Below, in pieces: positions 1 to 10,769 of a DNA stretch of 64,000 bases (position 1 is the first letter of the stretch; every line of letters starts with the position of its first letter). The DNA comes from Anoplopoma fimbria. Its lineage: Eukaryota > Chordata > Actinopteri > Perciformes > Anoplopomatidae. The DNA lies in the NCBI RefSeq assembly GCF_027596085.1, contig NC_072455.1, positions 4,248,959 to 4,312,958 on the forward strand, given 5' to 3'. Under the pieces are notes generated by a model. The model had not been told where the DNA came from. It saw only the letters and a list, made by a program, of their open reading frames with translations, and ran no database searches. The position numbers and the translations under genes are program-made.

Positions 1-148
1 AGCAGCGTTCTGGCTACTGAAGCGTGAGAACGACCCTCCATCACTCGGCCCTCTGTCAACGCCTGCCCGCCGTTCGCCCTCCATTACTTACTTTACTTTC
101 TTTTTCTTCTCATCCTCTCTTCTTAATATCTCATTTATTCTGACGATT

Positions 149-152
<4 letters not shown>

Positions 153-194
<42 letters not shown>

Positions 195-350
195 CGTGTC
201 TGTTTTTCACCTTCTGTCTCTCTCTTTGCTTCCTCCCTTTCTCTCTTTCTTTTTTCTCTCACTCTCTTTTCTGTGCCAGGACCATTTCAGGTAATCAGCC
301 ACTTACCTCTCCCTCCTATTATCCCGTTATCCCCGGGGCACATACCTTCC

Positions 351-406
<56 letters not shown>
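153..406. repeat. Compound simple repeats: (AT)14, T15, CT-rich, (CT)10(CA)18
   Basis: AT dinucleotides cover 153-180, then a T run to 194, pyrimidine-rich sequence to about 260, (CT)10 at 351-370 running directly into (CA)18 at 371-406. A T17 run follows at 524-540. Ordinary simple-sequence DNA. Confidence 0.95.
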
Positions 407-408
<2 letters not shown>

Positions 409-731
409 CACATGAAGGACAAAAAACAAGCAGAACAAGAAGCAGAGGCTGCTGTGTTTTCCTGTAAATCAGTCTCTACTTTTCTTTCTCTGGATCCTCC
501 ATGAACGGAGAGAGGAAAGAGGCTTTTTTTTTTTTTTTTTGGAGGGGTTCGGAGGCGGGGTCAGGTTTTGTTACCGCGGTGCCCGGGGACGGTGAGGGGT
601 CGGCTGGGTCTAATCTGGGCTCTGATCCCCTCTCCTCTCCCTGGAGACCCCCGCACTAACCTCATGTAATGACCCCTGATTAGGAAGGCTGCCTCCAACA
701 CAGCACAAAGAGGGGCTTTCTGTGGGGGGCT

Positions 732-732
<1 letters not shown>

Positions 733-771
<39 letters not shown>

Positions 772-783
772 ACACACACACAC
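733..783. repeat. (CA)n microsatellite
   Basis: A CA array with one CATA interruption at 766-768, in the cyp26b1 intron. Confidence 0.97.
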
Positions 784-879
784 GCATAACAGTACACAAA
801 GCCATAGTATGTGCACACACACACTTGAACATTCCCTTGCTCTCAACCCAAACAGCAAAATACAGAGACGGACGCAAGG

Positions 880-1095
880 TCGATAACGTTGCTTATAGTC
901 GGTTTGAGCCCCGTTATGCGAGGCAACCACACTGCTGAAGTGCCTTTGAGCAAGACAAGCAATCTCATACCTGCTGCACATGAATCCATCCATGACCTCT
1001 GAGGCAAAAGGAAACAGGTTTTCCACAACAGAGGTCAAGCGATGAAGTTCGACAAGTATTGTATTGGCTCTAGGGTAAAAACGTATGTTGTTCAA
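880..1095. repeat. Possible SINE remnant
   Basis: The phrase CTGAAGTGCCTTTGAGCAAG (935-954) resembles a module that recurs in teleost tRNA-derived SINEs. A weaker similar phrase (CTTGAGCAAGAGATG) occurs at 3217-3231. Ends and family cannot be set by eye. Confidence 0.35.
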
Positions 1096-1149
1096 CCTCC
1101 ATCAAATGTATTTTTGCTTTTTTTTTTTTACTTTCTTGACAAAAATCAG

Positions 1150-1199
1150 CCGGCATATAGAAAGTGATGGATGTTAAGACATCACTTTCTATATGCCGG
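1150..1199. repeat. Perfect 20-bp inverted repeat with 10-nt loop
   Basis: The left arm CCGGCATATAGAAAGTGATG (1150-1169) is exactly reverse-complementary to 1180-1199, with loop GATGTTAAGA. Pairing extends a few bases outwards (1144-1149 with 1200-1205) through one wobble and one mismatch. A precise 20-bp palindrome of mixed base composition is not expected by chance. It lies in the cyp26b1 intron, so it would be transcribed. Confidence 0.85.
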
Positions 1200-1486
1200 T
1201 TGTTTGGACGAAAGAGAAGAAGAAGAAAAAAGTGCCAGCAACAGAAAACCTCAAAAAAAAAAGGAGGTATGACCCAGGACAAGAAAGTGCAAGAAAACCC
1301 CTCCACTTACAGTAAAGTGTTTATCTCTCAATGTATGTGTGTATCTTCACAAGTGTGCAGCTTTTTGTCTTGCTCAATGGCACATCAACAGGTCACGGCA
1401 GGCAGACGGAGAGATTTAGAAAAAAAAGAGAATAGCAAGAAGTGCAGAGAGGTCAGCTGGGCAGTTTTAAAGGCTTATGTTGAGTG

Positions 1487-1493
<7 letters not shown>

Positions 1494-1565
<72 letters not shown>

Positions 1566-1691
1566 TGGCAGCCCTCCCTCCAGTTTTCTGGGTAATAAAA
1601 CTAAGTCAACAGCAGAAGCGAAACAACATCAACTGGAGAAAAAAGAATGAGCGACTGGCTTACTGTCTGACCCACTGTACCAGAACTGCTC

Positions 1692-1776
<85 letters not shown>

Positions 1777-1781
1777 TGTGT
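1494..1781. repeat. Two (GT)n microsatellites
   Basis: GT arrays at 1494-1563 (70 bp) and 1695-1781 (about 87 bp, ending with CGCG), separated by 131 bp of unique sequence. Open frames running through them are artefacts of the repeat. Confidence 0.97.
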
Positions 1782-4553
1782 CTGCCCTCGTTGTGGTTTG
1801 CGTTCGGAAAAACAATCTTCACACAGCACATAAGCCTTCGGTGGACCAACAGAGCCATCCAGTTTCCATACAACCCTGTGTTAAGTCGGGGAAACTAATG
1901 GCGGCGCTGCTTTTTCCACTACGGGCCAGTCGGGGGCCAAACCGGGCCAAACCGGGTCTCACACATCCCAGCGGTCTGCAAAACAACAACACCGAACAAA
2001 TGCAGTTTCTGCTGCGTACAGACAAGAGTTTATCACTCTGGTTGCCATGTCAACGCTTCAGTCTCAAGATCAGAGCCAGTGATGCTGCTTTTGCATCAAG
2101 TTTGGAGGCGACAGAAGTCAGTTATAATAAATCTCCTAAAGGTTTCCCAGACAAGAGTTTTGGACATGATAATAGGGAGATGGAAACGCGTGTCACACAT
2201 GTGGTGTCTGAAGTCACATTCACTTCAGTTGACCTTGTGTGGAATCCGTTTTGCTGCGACGGTTCTTCAGTTCTTAGCCATCAAATGACACAAAAACCTA
2301 AATACACTGGTCCTTTCTTTTCTCCTGATGTACACAATAAGCTAAACATATGATTAAGGGCCTTTTCTTTAGCTTGTCCAACATAATGAAATGTCAAAAC
2401 ACACGGTAAGTGTGCCGTTGTAAACATGCTGAAGTGGCCCCAGTAGGCCCCACATGACCCACAGTGGAAAAATGTCCCTCTATACTGAAATAACAGCGGG
2501 TGAATCCAAATACACGCCGTGTTGACAGTGGCAGCCAGCTCTTTATTTTTCGCCCTCCTGACCTGCCGCTCACTCACTCTTTTCTGTTCCGCCACTGCTT
2601 AAACCCCCTCATTCTCTCTCTCTCTCTCTCTCTTTCCCACATTTTCCTACCCCCTTGTTTTTCTTATATTATTGGAACCATCCCTAAATTTAAGGAAAAA
2701 AAAAGGAGAACCACAGTGAGGGAAAATAGAATGAGATTGGACAGAAATAAAAGAGACACGTGGAGGGATCTGCCTCAATTTAAGTGTCACTTTTAACCCG
2801 ACATCTTCAACCTGTTTTCTTTCCGTCTGTTCTACATGCCGGCCAGTTTTCCTTTTACTCTCCATTTATGATTTCTTGCAGGGATAATAAGAGGAAAAGG
2901 GGCCACTGATGTGTTATGCACGGATCAATTTTGAGATTTGGAGCTATTTTGCTTCCATAACACGTCCTCTTTCAGACTAGTTGAGAGAAAACGTCTAAAA
3001 TAAACATCTAGCTGTTTATTATGCTATTTTTTTTCTAAATTCACCAACAGTTGCCATTAGATAAAGCCTCATCTGCATATTGAAACATAACATTTCAGAA
3101 AACTTGCAATACAAACACTAATTATCTTAATGTAAGTAATCAAGTGGGGAAGTTTCATGAGGATATCTATGAGTATTTTTTTTTTTTACCCTAGATACCT
3201 GAAGTGTAGTGAGGAAGCCTTGAGCAAGAGATGCCATGTCTCTGTTTGATGGTGACTGTTTCCTGTGCTTCTGCTCATCACCAGTAGAGGGCACTGCCAA
3301 TTCTAACTAAACTGAAGCCCATCCTCTCAATCCCCTCTTTGCTTCTTAAACAGCCTCTAAGGTCAAATTAAAAGAAAATATATATGATTGGTGAGTTCCA
3401 GGGGAGTGTATTCATAGTTTTTTTTAGTATAGGGGGGTGAACTCCCAACCACACATACTGTATCAGTGTAGTCTTAAGAAAACCTTAAGGCTGCAGTTCA
3501 GGTGGGTTTTTTTATATTCCCATCACAGCTGAAGGGTCACATGTTCCTCTATTGGTTGAGAAAAGCCAGCTGGAATAAAAATGTTGTAGTGTTGGAAAAA
3601 ATCTGGTTAAAAAAAAGTACTTTAAAGTTGAGTAAAAAGCTCAATATTTGAAGTCTGAAGTAGCATAAAATGGAAATACTCAAGTACACTAAATATACCT
3701 AAAAGTGTACTTAACAGTTAGGTTCCACCATAGACATACTGCAAAAATAGCGATGTCCTGCATTCAACGTTTTTTTTCTTTATGTAAAAATTAAGCTTGA
3801 GTACTGTATGGTAGATAAAATATAACAATGCATCATATTTGATAGGCTCTTCTCTCTGTTTTTCATGTAAAAAAAAGTACTTAAAAAGTTCTAGTATTTT
3901 CCTCTGAAACACAACAGAGTGAAACCTTAAATCTTACAAATTGGAATTACTCATGTTAAGAGGCGGTACTGCAAAATTATACTTTGTGCAACTTTAATGC
4001 AGCTTTAGTGCAAAGTTGTGGATGTTAAAGAAAATAAGCTTTTTTATTGCATTTTCTTTTTTTTATGCTCCCTCATTGACTTCAATTCATATGGCTAAAT
4101 ATTCTACATAAAGCTGTAAAAAGTATCTGAAACATCCTCTGCACTCATATTGTGGGAAGCCATTTTCACAGTTTACAATAGAAGCTAAGAGAAAACATCT
4201 ACAACACGCGGGATTTAAGCTAAAACAGCCAGTAGTTCCTCCTTACCGCCAGCTACGTCACTGTCACGTCAAATGACGGTGCTGGAAGCAGGAAGAACAG
4301 ATTTTGCAGACGGGAACTCAGTTTTCTGGGTCATTATTGCACGCATTGAGGAATGTTTTTTTTGCGAAATCCACATTAAAAGGTGCCTGATTTTTCCCTT
4401 TAAGATTGTCAACAAAGCGAATCATTTTCTGATTGAAAGCGATGATGGAAAAGAAGTTTGGACTGCTTGTTTGACTAGGAGAAAGAAATAAAAAGTCCTT
4501 TTTAAAAAAGGATGGATGAAGGGGCAGGGAGAGACGGGAAGAGGTGGGAGTAA

Positions 4554-4592
4554 AGAGAGAGAGAGGGAGAGAGAGAGAGAGAGAGAGAGAGA
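4554..4592. repeat. (GA)n microsatellite
   Basis: A purine array of about 39 bp with one GGGA interruption. Confidence 0.95.
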
Positions 4593-4705
4593 AAATAAAG
4601 GAGTCTTTACATGTCTGTGGAACCAGCAGCTCGCAGCACTTTCACATAATTTAAGACATATGGACGTTATTAGGACGACTGTGTCTGTGTGTGTTTGACT
4701 ATATC

Positions 4706-5319
<614 letters not shown>

Positions 5320-5529
5320 GAATAGTCAAAGTACTCGCCCAAATTGACCAATTATGCCTAATCCAGTGCAGACGGGTTAAATGGGAAAATTCACAGTGTT
5401 ACACAACCTCGTTTGGCTTAACGAAGATTTACTCGACGATCCTGAAATGTTTTCGTCTAGTTTTCTAGCCTGCTGGAGACTGATCGCCAAAAACGGCAAA
5501 CCGCTGGCACTGATAAATAGCTGAGTCAT

Positions 5530-5835
5530 GGATTCAAACCATTGAAGTTAACGACTAACTCATTGGAAAGTAATTAAATTCATCAAATGACTGATTGATA
5601 ACCAATTTACTGAAGAAACCCCAAAAAAAAACGAGTATGTATCCAGCTAAATCTCTAAAGGAGATTTAAACAGATTACTAGACAAATGAGTATAAAATTT
5701 ACCACACAACTACACGAGCAATTGACTCAATGACCCAAATAATTATTAATGGACTAAGTAATCAGTCAAATAACTAAATTGACAAAAGGTTACTTTCTGT
5801 AACCACTTACATGTTTGACTAAGTAACCAACCAAC
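5530..5835. repeat. Decayed simple repeat (ACTAACTGAC-like)
   Basis: Short related words (ACTAACT, GACTGATTGA, GACTAAGTAA, AACTAAATTGAC, CCAACCAACC) recur irregularly over 300 bp. This looks like a mutated minisatellite or tetranucleotide tract with no fixed period left. Confidence 0.55.
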
Positions 5836-6364
5836 CAACCACACAGACAGACAAATAAGACTCAAGTAGACGTCCTCTTTTGGGCCGATCAACAGCAAAT
5901 ATGCAATCTTGTATTATTATGTAACCATAGCAACCCTCATGGGACATCATTCCTATAAGTTCCATCCAAATCAAATTATGCCTAGTTCCCACTACACGTC
6001 TCAAAATCAAGAGTTATGATACTACATTAACATTGACTTCTTCTCCACATTATCAAAATTGCCTGCAAAACGGCCATGACAGCCTTGTGTTTTTTTTTTC
6101 CCCAGACTGCTTTGGGGTCAGATAGTGTGTGTGTAGTCCCCTGTGGCCAGGGTTGGAGAGCAGGTCATGTAAACTGATCTGTGACCAGCGGCCCCAGGGT
6201 GCGGCAGCAGAGGAAATGTAGCGCTGCTAACGTCTTAGAGCGCCCTGTGATCTACACTAACCACTCCCTTAGACGCGCAGCATAAAAAAACATAGCCATA
6301 CAAGGCACACAACGTAATTCACACAGTTATCCACGCACACAGCACCGGCTCAGTGGACTATTGT

Positions 6365-6480
6365 TCATTCATTCTGAGGGCGACGAAGGGAGGGAAGCAG
6401 GGTTTGGAGGGAATGATGAGAGAGAGGGAGAGAGGGAAGAGGGCAATGGAGGAGAAGGAAAATGAGAGGAAAATGAGGTA
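6365..6480. repeat. Purine-rich tract
   Basis: About 115 bp of mostly A and G on the + strand (GAGAGAGGGAGAGAGGGAAG and similar). The open frames on the opposite strand (Ser/Pro/Phe/Leu-rich) are low-complexity artefacts. Confidence 0.8.
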
Positions 6481-6625
6481 GAGGACATATAAGAGTACAA
6501 GTGCCCAACTGATGGTTTGGTGGGTAAAAACATCGACCTCAGGAACCACATGTACCCTCACTGGCCTGGGCTCAGATCCCACTAGAAGCTCCTTTCTTCC
6601 CTCTCAGCCTCCATTATGTCTCAAT
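6480..6625 (+). mobile_element. Probable tRNA-derived SINE
   Basis: The segment GATGGTTTGGTGGGTAA followed about 45 bases later by GGCTCAGATCCC resembles degenerate A and B boxes of a tRNA-type RNA polymerase III promoter. The tail (CTTTCTTCC, CATTATGTCTCAATGAAAAG) resembles teleost SINE tails as I recall them. The boundaries and family are unverified. Confidence 0.45.
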
Positions 6626-8099
6626 GAAAAGAAGCAGGAACAATCTGTCTTCATAACCATGTTATCCAAGTGTATTAACTTATTGAAAACATATTGCAAA
6701 TACACAATAAACTCATTTTCTTTGTGTACGATGTGCTTAAAAAGCAAAAAAATCCAGTACAAGCTCAATTTTAGTACAGACCCACTATGGTGTACTGGTT
6801 TTCCAAAGCTTAATTCTGGACATATGCCACTTTTACAAGTATTTTGGAGGAGATTAAGCATGTAATTTTGCAGCATCTCATCAAAGTTACCATAAGTGTA
6901 CATTGTGTTAAGCGTAGTTTAGTTTATCTGCATGGTTATAAAAAGGTAGAAGGAAGGCCATAAAAAGAACCCACAACGATAAAATAAATTGAGGAAAAAC
7001 CACTGACACGATGCAATTATGATTTTTCGCAGGTTAGAAAATAAAGAATGAGCTCTTTAAAACAAATTGACAGGAAAGAAACAAATACACTGAAACAAAT
7101 CTACATGCAAATGATCAACCCACATCTTAACTAGCATTTCCAAAACGATTGTAACGCTCTTAAAGTGAATCAATGGACCAGCCACTGATTATTACACATC
7201 TGTATTAATCTCTAATATAAAAAGGTTCTTGTTCAAATGTTCCAGTCTCATTTCCATGGGCAGAAAATGCAAACCATGTGTTCCAGCATCTGAACTTGCT
7301 CAACAATGTTCGGCATTGCCTTTTTGCGATTAGTGATCGAATAAAACCTGGTATTGTAACATCTGTGGAACTGAACGAGAAGAGTTAGACGGTCTTTTAT
7401 GAAAAGTCATGCTATAAAGCTCAACTGTTTGTGTTCATCGCTGAAGAGATGACATTTCACCCAAGTAGCAGTGAAGTTAACCATACTGAGGGAGAGCTCA
7501 AAAGGTTAAATGCACAAGAGTGTTATTTATCCACATAAAGCTAAGTGTTAGTGACTGATTCATATCAATATAAAAGCCCTATTCTAGTCCAGTCCGCACG
7601 CTTTTCTCCTCTACGTTCCAATGTTCTCCACTTCTAAATCATTTCCAAGACTGTTTTAAGGGCAGTTTTGGAGTTTAAATCAGATGGAATGTTATTTGTC
7701 CAAACAACACTGACGACTGGTGACTGATTCATACTAAGAAATACTACGAGCAGCCAGGAAAGACTTAACTCTTCCCCCCCCTCCTCTCTCTTGCTCTTTC
7801 TGCCTGTCACTGCAGTTCTGCTGACTACAGGGGAAAACCTCCACAATGTATAAGTCTCTGTAAGGAGGGAGGGAAATGCATGAGGACTGAGCATCACAGA
7901 AAACGAATAAGAACGACCATAAGGTGGAAAGTCTTGGTATAATTCAAAAGCGAGACAAAGGGGATTAAATGATAGAAAATGTTGTAGAGATGTGACGGGA
8001 GGGAGGAAGAAGGGGAATATATTAGGGACTGTGAACAAGGATCAACTGTGCAAAATGTAAAATGAGTTGCAAGCATTGAGTTAAAGCCATAGGATGGGT

Positions 8100-8300
8100 A
8101 TAAGAAGTGGACGTATTCAGCGTGATGTCGCCCATTGGTTTGTTGACTACGGATTTAAAGCCTTTAATTCGCCGTTTCGGCCATCGCCATCTTGTTTTTT
8201 TGCAACCACAAGTGGAGCTCAGTACAACCGAACGCTATAAAATACATTTTTAGCAACCAAAATGTTACTTGCATTGCTAAAACCGTTTATATATATTTAT
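8100..8300 (+). repeat. Dispersed repeat, copy 1 (CCCATTGGTTTGTTGACTAC family)
   Basis: The block with GTCGCCCATTGGTTTGTTGACTACG, TTTAAAGCC and GGCCATCGCCATCTTG is shared in diverged form with 28330-28440 in the same orientation. I recognise this type of sequence as frequent in percomorph fish genomes, but the family name is not certain. Confidence 0.6.
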
Positions 8301-8667
8301 ACCTTTCCCTGAATTTGGTTAAAATTGGATTAAATTCTTAGGAGTGGTGAAAGTGTTAATAAACGTAAATGATAAAGCACAATAAACCTATCCTTCCTAC
8401 CATCTGTTCACACTACCTGTCAGTCAGGATTTGCCACGCTTAGAGGTTTCATAAAGATATTCTGGTGTTTGTACTTGTACCGTTCGTACGAGGGCGTAGG
8501 ATTACGTTATGCAGTATTTCTGGTTAATAAGAATTTTTGCTTAGACTTGTTTGCTTGGACTGTGTGCCAAGTCCTACAATTTATGAGCATCTAATGCAAA
8601 TCCAGGTTGATCTTTATCTTTCTGTACAGTATGTGTCATTAATATACCTTTTCCTCTGTCTCTTCAG

Positions 8668-8786
8668 GTGTTTGCCAAAGTGTTCAGCCACGAGGCTTTG
8701 GAGTCGTACCTCCCGAAAATCCAGCAGGTCATCCAGGAGAGCCTCCGAGTGTGGAGCTCCAACCCTGAGCCCATCAACGTCTACAG
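8668..8786 (+). CDS. cyp26b1: cyp26b1 coding exon (third of the gene if two are missing)
   Basis: The exon is 119 nt, entering in phase 0 after the acceptor TCTCTTCAG and leaving in phase 2 at CTACAG|GTACG. It encodes 39 residues plus two bases of an Arg codon, starting [15 protein letters not shown], the C-helix to D-helix region of the P450 fold. The vertebrate protein carries a basic stretch just before this point, so an exon boundary here agrees with the known gene structure. Confidence 0.95.
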
Positions 8787-10677
8787 GTACGTTGGGCGTC
8801 CTAGCGTGGAAAAACATTCACAAGAGATATAAATGTCATTGTTTTTGCACTTACAGAATGGTAGTATCAACATCTCACTGCTGGTCAGCATAGTGGACTA
8901 ATCAACTAAGAAGGGCCTGGCCTAAATGAAACCTATGGACAAATTCCAAATTATTAGTTTAAATATTGACAGAAAGATTATCACTTTAGGCAGCAGCGTT
9001 GCAGCGGCTGTTGGAAACAGCGTTATTATAAGAAATAAGAACATCAACATTGGTATAAGCTCTTCTATGTTTTTAGAAAAGCTTAACAGCTTAGAGAAGA
9101 AAACTGTCTTCAGGTAAATGAGGCGTCATGGGCAGAAACATAATTTGAGGTAGAAACGATCAGTTTTTATCCATGACAATAAAGCAAACATCATCAGCGT
9201 AGGTAGAAACCTCTAACCCACAAGAGTCGTATAACACAAGGTCCTTTGGAAAGAAAAGGTTTAGACTGCTAAGAACAGTTATGAAAAAGGGGTGTAAATA
9301 CAAGTGAGGATCTTTCCTTGGATGAGTGACTGATGTCCTGATTGGTTGTTATTCCCCAGGGAGAGCCAGAGGTTGTCCTTCACCATGGCGGTGAGGGTGC
9401 TGCTGGGATTCAGGGTGTCAGAGGAGGAGATGAGGCATCTGTTCGCAACCTTCCAGGACTTTGTTGACAACCTGTTCAGCCTGCCTATAGACCTGCCGTT
9501 TAGCGGCTACAGGAAGGTACGTGTTGACATCCTCTTCTCCCTTTTATATTCAAACTTTCATCTTTTTTTTGCCAAAAACAAAAATATTCCCTTTATGCTA
9601 AGTTGTAGTTGATAACGATTTTTGTTTTAATTACTGAGGTATACCTCTGGCACATATCGAGTACCTAAATTGTGCCTTTTATCTTCCTTTTCTATAACTT
9701 TCGTTTGAGATCTCATCGTCACAAGTGGAACATAACCTAATCTGAAAATGTTTTGGTGCTTGGCTACATAAAAAGAAAGAGAAAAGTGGTTTCAATCAAC
9801 AGGGTTTCTTTGAGAGAAATCTTGGCATCTGGTTTAAACTTTGCTTTGAATGTATGTTTACAGGGTATCCGTGCACGAGACACCCTCCAGAAAAGCATAG
9901 AGAAGGCCATCAGGGAGAAGCCGTTGTGTTCCCAGGGGAAGGATTACAGCGACGCGCTGGACGTCCTGATGGAGAGCGCCAAAGAGAACGGCACCGAGCT
10001 CACCATGCAGGAACTAAAGGTAACGCGCCACACTGCACGGAATCAGCTGAGGAGAAGGTGTGGATACGCATGCTGGACAGAAGCCAGATGCACAAGAAGC
10101 CCCTCAATCACACATAGGAGCATTAACACATAAGCACGCCAGCTCTGAAGCGTATGTGTTCAAACAAACACAAAGTCGTACATAATGAACACTCACTGTT
10201 TATCTAGTAAAGTGCTGCTAAAACATGGAAACCTGTCTTGGTTGACTGAACACCCACATTGACAATTATTGTAATTTCTCCAACAAATCATCTTGGCATC
10301 ATAAGCAATGAAAGTGACTTATGATACACATCTTTATGTCAAAATATGACTGCAGGGATGCTAAGCTGATGCCCATAGGCAGCCAGTAACACACACAGTC
10401 ATGGACAGGCACACCCTCTATTTACCTATTAAAGTAATTCTGAGGAATTCTGTGGAAACTCAACTCTCGCTCCCTCGCTCTCTGTGGTTTCTGGGTTACG
10501 TCCAGGGCCAAAAATAAGTCAACACTCCCCCTGCTAGGGGTCTGAAAGAGGCCTCCTGTACGCACACACTCACACACACATACAGTATATAAATACGCAC
10601 ACAAAGTGAACTGGGGAGCCCCTGTCGCAGAGGCCCAGGCTGAAGCACTCTCCTGCAGTTTTCTGACGTACGCATAT

Positions 10678-10769
<92 letters not shown>

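Noticed and set aside
541..660. GC-rich block as a missing cyp26b1 exon or promoter
   Set aside because: None of its frames matches the N-terminal region of CYP26B1, and no start or splice signals fit.
610..1095. 161-residue - strand frame
   Set aside because: It runs through the CA array at 733-783 and a likely SINE remnant; not a gene.
7634..8038. 134-residue - strand frame in the cyp26b1 intron
   Set aside because: No family resemblance, pyrimidine-rich composition, and it lies opposite an intron; taken as chance.
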